From positions 1-64,000 of the forward strand of contig NZ_JABBNB010000009.1 of NCBI RefSeq assembly GCF_012933505.1: a stretch of 64,000 bases of DNA. The letters are read 5' to 3'. Under the pieces are notes generated by a model. It had not been told where the DNA came from. It saw nothing but the letters and a program-made list of their open reading frames with translations, and ran no database searches. Of the stretch, positions 7,222-15,374 are shown in pieces; the first letter of the stretch is position 1; every line of letters starts with the position of its first letter. The stretch comes from Gordonia asplenii. Its GTDB lineage: Bacteria; Actinomycetota; Actinomycetes; Mycobacteriales; Mycobacteriaceae. The position numbers and the translations under genes were made by a program.

Positions 7222-10200
7222 ATGGCCGAAGACGACCTCAATGCGACGCAGCAGGCCGCTGCCGTAGACGTCGTGGCCGAGTTGGCCGACGCCGGCTTCG
7301 CCGCTGCCGAAGCCATCGGCCATGGCGGGTTCGGCGTGGTCTACCGCTGCGAGCAGCCGTCGCTGGACCGGACCGTCGCGGTGAAGGTGATGACCGATCA
7401 CCTCGAAGACACCAGCGTCGAACGATTCCTCCGCGAGCAGCGGGCGATGGGGCGCTTGTCCGGACATCCGAATATCGTCAACATCCTCGAGGTCGGGACC
7501 ACGCCGTCGGGGATGCCGTTCATCGTGATGCCCTACCATCGCAACGACTCGCTCGACGCCGCGATCCGTACCCAGGGGCCGCTCGACGCCGCCGAGGTGC
7601 TGCGCATCGGAGTGAAGATCGCCGGCGCCATCGAGGCGGCGCATCGGTCGGGCACCCTGCACCGTGACCTGAAGCCGGCCAACATCCTGCTGTCCGAATA
7701 CGGTGAGCCAGAGCTGTGCGACTTCGGAATCGCCCGCGTCACCGGAGGTTTCGAGACCGGGTCGGACATCGTGACCGGCTCGCCGGCGTTCCTGGCCCCG
7801 GAATTGATGACCGGAGCCGAGCCGTCGGTCGCCTCCGACGTCTACGGCCTCGGCGCGACACTGTTCTGCGCGTTGACCGGCCATGCCGCATTCGAACGGC
7901 GCAGCGGGGAAAAGGTGATCGCGCACTTCGTGCGAGTCGCGGGCCAAGCACTTCCGAACCTGCGAGACAAGGGAATCGCACCCGAAGTGTCGGCCGCCAT
8001 CGAAGCGGCGATGGCCCGCGAACCAGAGGAGCGCCCGGCGTCGGCCTATGCCTTCGGCGAATTGTTGCAGCACGCGCAGCGAGCACTGGGACTACCGGTC
8101 GACGAAATGGCGGTGCCCAATACCGCGGAATCGACGATCGGGGGCACGTCGTCGGGCGCGACGGGCCGCGGCTCTGCGTCGAAATCGCTTGCCACACAGC
8201 CGAGTATGCTCACCCAGCCGGCGACGTCGTCGGGGCCGATCACCGCGCCACCGGTGCCCGCCACGAAGTTTCATCCGCCGGTGCGTCCGCGTGTGCAGGT
8301 ACGGCGGGATCGATTGATGAACCTGCTGCGTGCGGGGGAACGGCGTCGGCTGGTAGTCATTCACGCACCGGCCGGGTACGGCAAGACGACGGTCGCGGCG
8401 CAGTGGGCCGAGGCGCTGATGGACGACGGCGTGACCGTCGCCTGGCTGACCGTCGACGACGACGACAACAACCAGGTGTGGTTTCTCGCGCACATCATTC
8501 AGTCGCTGACGCGCTCGGACCCCAGGTTGACCGATGGGCTGGCCGACCTGCTCGAGGAACACGGCGAGAACGCGCAGAAGTACGTGCTCACCTCGCTGAT
8601 CAACACGATCCACACGCGCAAGCAGCAGGTGGCGGTGGTGATCGACGACTGGCACCGGGTGACCGACCCGGGCGCGCAGTCGGCGTTCGACTTCCTCCTC
8701 GAACACGGCTGCCATCACCTGCAGATCATCATCACCAGCCGCTGGGGGGTGGGACTGCCGCTGAGCAAGATGCGGGTCCGCGACGAGCTGGTAGAGATCG
8801 ACATCTCCGGCCTGTGCTTCGACGCGACCGAGACCCACGACTTCCTGGTCGACGCCGCCGGATTGGATTTGGCCACAACGGATATACATGATCTGTGTAC
8901 CGCGACCGACGGATGGGTGGCGGCTCTACAGCTCGCCAGCGTGTCGCTGCGCGGTAGCGGGTCGCCGTCGGATCTGATCGGCCACATCTCCGGCAGGCAT
9001 CAGGCGATCGGAGACTTCCTCGCCGAGAACGTGCTGAGCTCCCTCGACGAGCAGATGCTGAAATTCCTGCTCGCGACGTCGGTCACCGAGCAGGTGTGCG
9101 CCTCTCTGGCGACGGCGCTGTCGGGGCGCTCGCGCGGGCAGGCGTTGTTGGAGGAGATCGAAGCGCGCGATCTGTTCCTGCGGCGGGTCGACCCGGGCGG
9201 CGAGTGGTTTGCCTACTATCCGCTGTTCGCCGAGTTTCTGCGCAGACGGCTGGAACGGGACTATGAAGAGCTCTTGATTCCGTTGCACCGCAAGGCATCC
9301 GCCTGGTTCGCCGAGCATGACATGCTCAGTCAGGCAGTGCAGCACGCGCTTGCGGCCGGTGACGCGGAGACCGCCGCCGACCTCATCGAGCGGCGCGGGC
9401 AGGATCTGATCGAGCAGTCGGCGATGCATGTCCTGCACGGGTTGATCGACAAGTTGCCTGCCGACGTCGTCGACACCCGCCCTCGGCTGCTGCTGCTCGT
9501 CGCGTGGTGTTACGGGCTGATCGGTCGTGCCGATGCCGCGCTGGCCGTGCTCGACCGGGTCGCCGCGGTCGCCGACCTCGCCGACGACATCCGCTGCTCC
9601 GCCGACGTGATTCGCGCGGTCGTCGATGCGCTCGCCGATCGCACCGATCGTATCGACGAACTGATCGACGAAATCATGTCTCGCCCAGAGGGATTCTCGC
9701 CGTTCTACGCGTCGGCGGCCGGCAACCTGGCCGCGATCAGCGCGCTCGCCCGATTCGACTTCGAGGAGTCGCATCGCTGGCTGGAATGGGCGGAGCCGTT
9801 TCACGAGCGCAACACCGGCTCCTACGCGTCGATGTACGGCCACGCGATGGATGGACTGGCGTGGTTCGAACAGCTCGATCTCGACGCCGCCGAAGAACAG
9901 TTCCGGGCAGCACTCACCGCGGCGTCGACGACGGGGCAAGCACATGCGCAGTCCGGCCGGCTCGCGAGTGCGATGCTGGCCCAAATCCTTTATGAGCGAG
10001 GCAAACTCGGCGAAGCGTCGCAGTTGCTCGACGAGAGTTTCCGGCTGACTCCCGAAGAAGGGGCAGTCGACACGATCATCGCCCGCTATGTGATCGGCGC
10101 GCGCCTGGCGACGCTGCGCGGTGACACCGAGGAGGCGGCGAGTTGCCTCGACGACGCGGTTGCCATCGGCGAACGCTCGGGTGCGCGACGCCTGGTGGCG

Positions 10201-10617
10201 GCGGTGGAATGCGAACAGGTGATTCAGGGGGTGCCGACACGACGTCGGGTGCGTCCACGGATCACCTTCGCCGAACGTCGCAAACCGGAGTCGGGGTTCG
10301 CCGAAGTCGCACGGCAGTACGAACACGAGACCGCGATTCGCTTGTTGCTCAACGACTCTGAGTCGTTCGACACCGCATGTCAGTGGGCCGCCGACTGGGT
10401 GGACTACCTCAGCGACACCGGACGCGAGCGGGCGCTGCTGCGTGCGCAGCGGCTGTTGGCGGTGTGCCTGTTGACGGCCGGTCGGGTCGACGAGGGGCGC
10501 GCAGTGGCGGCCGCCGTCGTCGTACGCTGTGCCGAGGTGGGCATGATGCGCTTCGCGGTAGACGGGGGAAAAGTGTTGCGGGAGAGTCTCAACACGTTTT
10601 CTCACGCTCAACACTGA
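7222..10617 (+). CDS. pknK: PknK-like Ser/Thr protein kinase with STAND ATPase and TPR regulator domains
   Basis: An 1131-residue cytoplasmic protein. The N-terminal kinase domain (about 28-290) has the glycine loop GHGGFGVV, Lys55 in TVAVKV, the catalytic loop HRDLKPANILL with Asp149, DFG and FLAPELM. A Thr/Ser/Pro linker leads to a MalT/LuxR-type STAND ATPase with Walker A GYGKTT (Lys388) and WLTVDDDDN, followed by a helical repeat region to the C-terminus. This is the architecture of Mycobacterium tuberculosis PknK, which is implicated in translation and growth control under stress. No obvious C-terminal LuxR helix-turn-helix was recognised. The gene follows the OPT transporter and ends in a strong hairpin that overlaps its stop codon. 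Domain assignment is firm; the targets are unknown. Confidence 0.9.
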   Translation: MAEDDLNATQQAAAVDVVAELADAGFAAAEAIGHGGFGVVYRCEQPSLDRTVAVKVMTDHLEDTSVERFLREQRAMGRLSGHPNIVNILEVGTTPSGMPFIVMPYHRNDSLDAAIRTQGPLDAAEVLRIGVKIAGAIEAAHRSGTLHRDLKPANILLSEYGEPELCDFGIARVTGGFETGSDIVTGSPAFLAPELMTGAEPSVASDVYGLGATLFCALTGHAAFERRSGEKVIAHFVRVAGQALPNLRDKGIAPEVSAAIEAAMAREPEERPASAYAFGELLQHAQRALGLPVDEMAVPNTAESTIGGTSSGATGRGSASKSLATQPSMLTQPATSSGPITAPPVPATKFHPPVRPRVQVRRDRLMNLLRAGERRRLVVIHAPAGYGKTTVAAQWAEALMDDGVTVAWLTVDDDDNNQVWFLAHIIQSLTRSDPRLTDGLADLLEEHGENAQKYVLTSLINTIHTRKQQVAVVIDDWHRVTDPGAQSAFDFLLEHGCHHLQIIITSRWGVGLPLSKMRVRDELVEIDISGLCFDATETHDFLVDAAGLDLATTDIHDLCTATDGWVAALQLASVSLRGSGSPSDLIGHISGRHQAIGDFLAENVLSSLDEQMLKFLLATSVTEQVCASLATALSGRSRGQALLEEIEARDLFLRRVDPGGEWFAYYPLFAEFLRRRLERDYEELLIPLHRKASAWFAEHDMLSQAVQHALAAGDAETAADLIERRGQDLIEQSAMHVLHGLIDKLPADVVDTRPRLLLLVAWCYGLIGRADAALAVLDRVAAVADLADDIRCSADVIRAVVDALADRTDRIDELIDEIMSRPEGFSPFYASAAGNLAAISALARFDFEESHRWLEWAEPFHERNTGSYASMYGHAMDGLAWFEQLDLDAAEEQFRAALTAASTTGQAHAQSGRLASAMLAQILYERGKLGEASQLLDESFRLTPEEGAVDTIIARYVIGARLATLRGDTEEAASCLDDAVAIGERSGARRLVAAVECEQVIQGVPTRRRVRPRITFAERRKPESGFAEVARQYEHETAIRLLLNDSESFDTACQWAADWVDYLSDTGRERALLRAQRLLAVCLLTAGRVDEGRAVAAAVVVRCAEVGMMRFAVDGGKVLRESLNTFSHAQH

Positions 10618-10642
10618 AAAATCGGTGTTGAACGTGAGAAAA
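10597..10642. terminator. Long hairpin overlapping the pknK stop codon, likely bidirectional terminator
   Basis: Eighteen-base arms (10597-10614 and 10625-10642) are complementary with one mismatch around a ten-base loop: ttttctcacgctcaacac pairs with gtgttgaacgtgagaaaa. The left arm begins TTTT and the right arm ends AAAA, so each strand's transcript ends its stem in U residues. The pknK stop (10615-10617) lies in the loop. The facing maoC gene ends at 10668, so the hairpin fits a shared terminator for convergent genes. Confidence 0.85.
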
Positions 10643-10667
10643 CCGGGTGAGGTTTCTGCCGACCCGA

Positions 10668-11123
10668 CTACGGGGTGACGACCACCAAGGTTTCGGCGAC
10701 GCAGGCCGGCTTCGCCGCACCTTCGGCGGTGATCACGTACTTGACGGTGAGGACGGCACCCGCCGGGCTCTCGCTGACGTCGGCGACGGTCGCGGTCGCC
10801 GTCAGCACGCTGTTGACCGGGACCGGGGTGGGGAAGCGAACCTTGTTGGCGCCGTAGTTGATTCGAGCGCCACCGAAGTCCATGTTGATCAGGCCGCCGC
10901 CGAGCAGCGGGATCAGGGACAGCGTCAGATAGCCGTGGGCGATGGTGGCGCCGAACGGGCCGGCGGCGGCGCGCTCGGCGTCGATGTGGATCCACTGGTG
11001 GTCGCCGGTTGCGTCGGCGAACGCGTTGATGCGGTCCTGCGTGATGGTCAGCGGCGCGCCGGGGCCGATCTCTTCGCCGATGGCGGCGCGAACTTCGTCG
11101 AGCGAGGTGAATGTGCGGGTCAT
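10668..11123 (-). CDS. MaoC family (R)-specific enoyl-CoA hydratase-like protein
   Basis: A 151-residue single-hotdog protein. It contains the hydratase 2 motif TGDHQWIHIDAERA with the catalytic Asp and His, followed by GPFGATIAHGYLTLSL, as in NodN/MaoC-like proteins. Such enzymes hydrate 2-enoyl-CoA to (R)-3-hydroxyacyl-CoA in fatty acid metabolism, or act as dehydratases. The ATG at 11123 is preceded by AAGGAG at 11131-11136 with good spacing. It is separated from the leftward catabolic cluster by a 528-base repeat-rich gap, so it probably has its own promoter. Confidence 0.9.
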   Translation of the reverse strand: MTRTFTSLDEVRAAIGEEIGPGAPLTITQDRINAFADATGDHQWIHIDAERAAAGPFGATIAHGYLTLSLIPLLGGGLINMDFGGARINYGANKVRFPTPVPVNSVLTATATVADVSESPAGAVLTVKYVITAEGAAKPACVAETLVVVTP

Positions 11124-11651
11124 AGTCGGGCTCCTTAGTGATGGCGGTCGTTGCATCTATCTGTACCCGCGCCGAGCCCGAGACCGTGTCGCGGGGTCGG
11201 TTGCCCGGCGGTTGCCCTGCGCTGCGACGCGTTCGACTGTCGGGGAGCGGGGTGGCTTGGGTGCTTCGGGTCGCCGCCCCTCGATACACCGAAGCTCGTT
11301 CCTCGATTCGGCACTCGGGGAGCCGGGGGTTTGCGCCATTCGGGGGGGCTGGGCGTGGATGACCGAAGCTCGCCCTCTCCGCTCATCGAGTGCCGACGCG
11401 AGCGCAGCGAGCGTCGGTGTAACGAGATGCGGCGAGCCGACGTCAGAGACAGAACCGAAAGCTCGCTCTCGCACGATGTTCCATAGCGGCCTGAGTACGT
11501 CATCTCACCAAACCCCTCGTTACACCGAAGCTCGTTCCTCGCTTCGGCACTCGGGGAGCGGGGTGGGCTTCGAGGCTCGTTGCTTTGACTCGCTTCTTGC
11601 TCAGCCCGCGCCTCGATCCGACTCAACCCGCGTGGGACGACCGCCCGACCG
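11124..11651. repeat. Repeat-rich intergenic block
   Basis: No gene is supported. Two copies of the hairpin-bearing repeat occur: ccgaagc 11289-11295 paired imperfectly with gattcgg 11305-11311, and ccgaagc 11525-11531 paired with gcttcgg 11541-11547. Each is followed by cactcggggagc. Between them, 11395-11420 contains a related motif (cgacgcgagcgcagcgagcg). The block ends at the stop of the downstream hydrolase gene. Confidence 0.75.
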
Positions 11652-12491
11652 TCAGTCGCCGAGGAATTCGGCGATCAGCGGGCCGACTCGGTCCGGTTCG
11701 TCGAAGAGCATCATGTGGCCGGCGCCGCCGACTATCTCCAAGCGTGCGTTGCGGATTCGCGCGGCCAGCAGCCGCCCGTTGGCGACGCGCACCACGGGGT
11801 CGTCGTCGCCCTGCAGCACGAGTGTTCGACACTGGATGCGGTGCAGCCACGGATGACTGCTCCACGGCATCACCGCGATCTGCAGGTACCGGTATCCGGT
11901 CTTGCTGGGCGGGTGGGCCTGACGGTCGGCCAGAATCGCGTCGAGCACCTCGGCGTCGCGTGCGGTGCGTCCGCCCGCCAGGATCGGAATATCCCGTGCC
12001 GCAACGGCTTTGCTGTGGTAGCGCCGGGTCGACAGCAGGGCTCGCTGCGCGGTGAACCGCGGCGGCAGCCAGGGCACGCCGGCGACCGTCGCCACTAGAA
12101 CCATCCTGCGCAGTCGGCCGGGATGACGGTGTGCGAACTCCTGCGCGACCGTTCCGCCGTGCGAGTATCCCAGGACGTCGACTCGGTCGACGTCGAGTTC
12201 CGACAGTGCCGCGGCGAAGGTGTCTGCGATCGCACCGATCGACATCGGGCGGCGGGGCACCTCGGAGCGACCCATGCCCGGTGTGTCGATCATGATGACG
12301 TCCCGGTCGCCGATGGCGTCGAGCAGCGGACCCCACGAATCCATGGATCCGCCTAGCCCGTGCATGAGCACGAGTGGCACATCCCCCGCCCCTGGTCGCC
12401 GTCGGGAGAACAGGTGCAGTCCCCCTGCGACGATCTCCCGGTCGATGTAGCGGCTCGTAGTGTGTGTTTCCTCGTGATCCGTGTTCGTCAC
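11652..12491 (-). CDS. Alpha/beta hydrolase
   Basis: A 279-residue protein with the alpha/beta hydrolase fold: oxyanion-hole motif LVLMHGLGGSMDSWG, nucleophile elbow GYSHGG (Ser), and the catalytic His near the end in GGAGHMMLFDEPDRV; the Asp is probably in LQGDDDPVV. The GTG start overlaps the stop of the acyl-CoA synthetase by four bases (GTGA), so the two are translationally coupled. It could release an acid from an ester for activation by the neighbouring ligase. The substrate cannot be told from sequence. Confidence 0.88.
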   Translation of the reverse strand: MTNTDHEETHTTSRYIDREIVAGGLHLFSRRRPGAGDVPLVLMHGLGGSMDSWGPLLDAIGDRDVIMIDTPGMGRSEVPRRPMSIGAIADTFAAALSELDVDRVDVLGYSHGGTVAQEFAHRHPGRLRRMVLVATVAGVPWLPPRFTAQRALLSTRRYHSKAVAARDIPILAGGRTARDAEVLDAILADRQAHPPSKTGYRYLQIAVMPWSSHPWLHRIQCRTLVLQGDDDPVVRVANGRLLAARIRNARLEIVGGAGHMMLFDEPDRVGPLIAEFLGD

Positions 12492-14044
12492 GACTGTGCC
12501 ACCCGTTCTGCTCCGAGGTCACGGAGCTTTGTCTTGAGGACCTTGCCGCCGGCATTGCGCGGCAGTGCGTCGACTACGTGATAGTGCTTGGGCACCTTGT
12601 ATTTCGCGAGTCGTTCGGTCAGCCAACCGCGTACCGACTCGACATCCACCGTTGCGCCTTCGGCGGCGACGATGAAGGCGGCACCGACTTCGACGAACCT
12701 GTCGTCGGGTACCCCGACGACCGCCGCGTCGGCGATGTCGTCGTGGCCGGTGATGACCATCTCGACCTCGGCCGGGTACACGTTCTCACCGCCGCTGCGG
12801 TACATGTCCTTGGCCCGTCCGGCGATCGAGAGATATCCGTCCTTGTCGATCCGGCCGAGATCGCCGGAGTGACACCAACCGTCCTGGAAAGTCTGTGCGT
12901 CGGCCTCCGGGCGATTCCAGTAGCCGATGGAGACACCGCCCGACCGGACGCAGATCTCGCCGACCTCGTCGACGTCGGTGAGGGTGCCGTCCGGCCTGAT
13001 GACTTTGACCTCGGTCATGGCCTGAGGTCGGCCGATGCTGCTCTCGTGTCCGCGAGCGACGTCGAATTCCAGACTCGTCGAGACCGCTCCACCTTCGGTG
13101 AGGCTGTAGGACTGCACCAACTCGATGCTCGGCAGCTTCTGTTCCAGCACGTCGTACACCCAGGGCATCACGATGTCGCCGCCGGTCACGATGCGCTTTA
13201 ACGATGTGGGCAGCTGGGCGATCAACGCGTCGTCGCGCAGCAGGTCGAACAGCATGAACGGATAGAGCAGCATTGTCGTCGTCGACCGATCCCGGCCGAC
13301 GGACAGGAAGTTCTCCAACGTGAAGCCGCCCGACGGGAAGGTGACCGCCGTTCCGTGTGCGAGCAGTGTCGGCAGCAGCAGCACCTCGAATCCGCCGGCG
13401 TGAAACAGCGGCCCACTGGTCTGCGAAACCGAGGTGTGGTCGAGGTGCCAGCGCTGCGCCTGAATCGATCCGATCCACAGGGCGTTCCCGTGCGAGAACA
13501 GGGCGCCCTTCGGGCGGCCCGTTGTTCCCGACGAGTACATCAGCGAGGCCGGGTCGTCGAAGCTCATCTCAGGAAAGCCACTCGCGTCGGACTCGGCCGC
13601 GGCGAAAATGTCCAGCGGCGTGGCCCAGTCGATCGTTCCGCCGCGCGAGACGTAGACCGTGACGTCGATCTGGTCGCGGATGGGTTCGATGTTCGGCGCG
13701 AACTCGGCGTCGAACACCAAAACGGTTGCGCCGGAATCGCTTAGCGCGAATTGCAGCTCGGGTGCGGTCAGTCGCCAGTTGAGTCGGACCGAGATCCCAC
13801 CCGCCCGAGCCACCGCCAGGTAGAACGCGACGTACTCGACCGAGTTCCGCAACAGAACTCCGACGCGGTCGCCCTTCTTCACGCCCGCATTCTGTAACGC
13901 CCGGGCGTACCGAAGTTCGAGGGCGCGCAGTGCTGCCCACGAAACCAACTGCTCGTCACCCAATGCGAGTGCGGGCCGTTCGGGATCAACGACTGGAATC
14001 TGGGCGGCGATCGAGTCGGTGACGAAATTGAGACTCATCCCCAT
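12488..14044 (-). CDS. Fatty acyl-CoA synthetase (AMP-binding family, FadD-like)
   Basis: A 518-residue acyl-adenylate-forming ligase that converts a carboxylic acid to its CoA thioester using ATP. Motifs in order are the P-loop-like YSSGTTGRPKG, the SYSLTEGG acyl/adenine-binding region, WCHSGDLGRIDKDGYLSIAGR with the hinge Asp/Lys region, and GGENVYPAEVE; the catalytic Lys is in NAGGKVLK near the C-terminus. The start at ATG 14044 is backed by AAGGAG eight bases upstream. It is the fourth gene of a leftward cluster (aldehyde dehydrogenase, SDR, EthD-like protein, ligase, hydrolase), consistent with oxidation of an alcohol or aldehyde to an acid followed by CoA activation. Confidence 0.93.
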   Translation of the reverse strand: MGMSLNFVTDSIAAQIPVVDPERPALALGDEQLVSWAALRALELRYARALQNAGVKKGDRVGVLLRNSVEYVAFYLAVARAGGISVRLNWRLTAPELQFALSDSGATVLVFDAEFAPNIEPIRDQIDVTVYVSRGGTIDWATPLDIFAAAESDASGFPEMSFDDPASLMYSSGTTGRPKGALFSHGNALWIGSIQAQRWHLDHTSVSQTSGPLFHAGGFEVLLLPTLLAHGTAVTFPSGGFTLENFLSVGRDRSTTTMLLYPFMLFDLLRDDALIAQLPTSLKRIVTGGDIVMPWVYDVLEQKLPSIELVQSYSLTEGGAVSTSLEFDVARGHESSIGRPQAMTEVKVIRPDGTLTDVDEVGEICVRSGGVSIGYWNRPEADAQTFQDGWCHSGDLGRIDKDGYLSIAGRAKDMYRSGGENVYPAEVEMVITGHDDIADAAVVGVPDDRFVEVGAAFIVAAEGATVDVESVRGWLTERLAKYKVPKHYHVVDALPRNAGGKVLKTKLRDLGAERVAQS

Positions 14045-14090
14045 GAGAATTGCTCCTTGTATCTATGTTGGGCCGGCCCGACGACCGGTA

Positions 14091-14435
14091 TCAATCCTTG
14101 GACTCGACCCGGGGGCCACGCTTGGCGAAGATGAGCCCGATGCGCTCGGGGTGCAGCGCTTCGCTGATCACCATGTCCGGTGTGTTGTAGCGGCGCTGCA
14201 GCTGGGCTATCGTGCCGGCGAGATCGTCGGTCTCGATCTCGTACATCGCGCCGTACTTGTACGGGAAGGGGGCCTCGCCACGCTGGTGCTCGGCGAGCTC
14301 GAACCGCTGCGCGGACTGAAAGCCGGGTACGGCAGCCGCGTCATGGACGTGGACGTTGTCGTACCACTCGTTGTACTCATCTTCCTGTTCTGGAGTGGTC
14401 GGGTTGGTCAGGACCCAATACTGGTATTCAGCCAT
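14091..14435 (-). CDS. EthD-like dimeric alpha/beta-barrel protein
   Basis: A 114-residue protein with the pattern of ferredoxin-like dimeric barrels: an aromatic N-terminal strand (EYQYWVLTNPT), the helix EDEYNEWYDNVHVHDAAAVPGF with conserved Trp, Tyr and His, and SAQRFEL. Relatives include EthD and small proteins in aromatic and steroid catabolic clusters, whose roles are mostly unknown. AAGGAG precedes the ATG. It lies between the SDR and the acyl-CoA synthetase and probably belongs to the same operon. Confidence 0.7.
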   Translation of the reverse strand: MAEYQYWVLTNPTTPEQEDEYNEWYDNVHVHDAAAVPGFQSAQRFELAEHQRGEAPFPYKYGAMYEIETDDLAGTIAQLQRRYNTPDMVISEALHPERIGLIFAKRGPRVESKD

Positions 14436-14471
14436 TTGGTTGCTCCTTCAGTGTGGTTTCGAACCATGTGG

Positions 14472-14516
14472 TTTGTTTTGTCGGACGTGATGTGATTTGT
14501 TTTGTCGGACGTGATG
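14472..14516. repeat. Two tandem copies of a 24-bp unit between SDR and EthD-like genes
   Basis: The sequence tttgttttgtcggacgtgat occurs at 14472 and again at 14496, a 24-bp period, just after the stop of the SDR gene and before the ribosome binding site of the EthD-like gene. The T-rich stretches stand out from the surrounding GC-rich sequence. Confidence 0.85.
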
Positions 14517-14519
14517 GGA

Positions 14520-15290
14520 CTAACGGCAGACGACGCCGCCGTCGACCGGCAGTGGTACACCGGTGATGAATGACGCCTCGTCAGACAGCAAGAACAACAC
14601 CGCATAGGCAACCTCGATCGGCTGCGCGACGCGGCCCATCGGTACCAGACCCATGACCCGCTTGAGGTTGTCCTCTGCCTTCGCTTCGTCGCCGGGACGG
14701 GAGAAGAACGAGGGCATCATCGGGGTCTCGATGGGGCCTGGGCAAACAGCGTTCACCCGAATCTTCTCAAGTGCGTAGCGCTGCGCGAGCGACATCGTGA
14801 GGCCGACGATGCCGAACTTCGTCACCGAGTACGTCGGGCTCATCGTCGATCCGACAAGGCCGCCCATCGACGAGGTGAACACTATCGAGCCGCCACCGCG
14901 CCGTCGCATATGCTGAATCGACTCGCTGGCGCATACCACCGACGACCGCACGTTGAGGTCCATTGCGAACTCGTAGTCCTTCATCGGCAGATCCTCGAAT
15001 GCCGACGGACCGGTGGTCCCCGCGTGCGACCACAGCAGATCGAGTCCGCCGAGCCAGTCCGTCGACTCCGCGATGACGCGCTTGGTGTCATCAACGTCTG
15101 CGAGATTGGCCTTGAAGCCCTTGGCCTTGCCGCCGTCGGAAGTGATCGCATCGACCGTCGCCGCGATGTTCTCCTCGTTGATATCGACGACCGCGACGGT
15201 GGCACCTTCTTTCGCGAAGAGCTCGCAGCCTGCCCGGCCCATGCCTGACCCGCCGGCGGTCACGATCGCCAGCTTCTCGTTCAGTCTCAT
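14520..15290 (-). CDS. Short-chain dehydrogenase/reductase
   Basis: A 256-residue classical SDR. The cofactor motif is TAGGSGMGRAG, VVDIN follows the second strand with an acidic residue (NAD preference likely), the catalytic Ser is in FTSSMGG, and Tyr and Lys are in YSVTKFG. The C-terminal GVPLPVDGGVV is typical. It likely oxidises a secondary or primary alcohol, or reduces a ketone, in the cluster that also holds an aldehyde dehydrogenase and an acyl-CoA synthetase. The substrate is unknown. The gap to the upstream aldehyde dehydrogenase gene is 84 bases. Confidence 0.9.
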   Translation of the reverse strand: MRLNEKLAIVTAGGSGMGRAGCELFAKEGATVAVVDINEENIAATVDAITSDGGKAKGFKANLADVDDTKRVIAESTDWLGGLDLLWSHAGTTGPSAFEDLPMKDYEFAMDLNVRSSVVCASESIQHMRRRGGGSIVFTSSMGGLVGSTMSPTYSVTKFGIVGLTMSLAQRYALEKIRVNAVCPGPIETPMMPSFFSRPGDEAKAEDNLKRVMGLVPMGRVAQPIEVAYAVLFLLSDEASFITGVPLPVDGGVVCR

Positions 15291-15374
15291 TGCTGTGTTC
15301 TTCTCCCGTTGTTGTCCTGCTTGACGCTTTTCCCGATTGGTGTGACGCGATGACTTGCCCGTGACTACAGCCGA

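Noticed and set aside
8926..11289. A 787-codon minus-strand frame across the end of pknK and maoC
   Set aside because: Antisense to pknK, and it runs into maoC in another frame; composition is Arg-rich low complexity.
11160..11640. CRISPR array suspected from regularly repeated cgaagctcgttcctcgcttcgg
   Set aside because: Repeats are few, unevenly spaced and lack unique spacers of constant length; no cas genes nearby.
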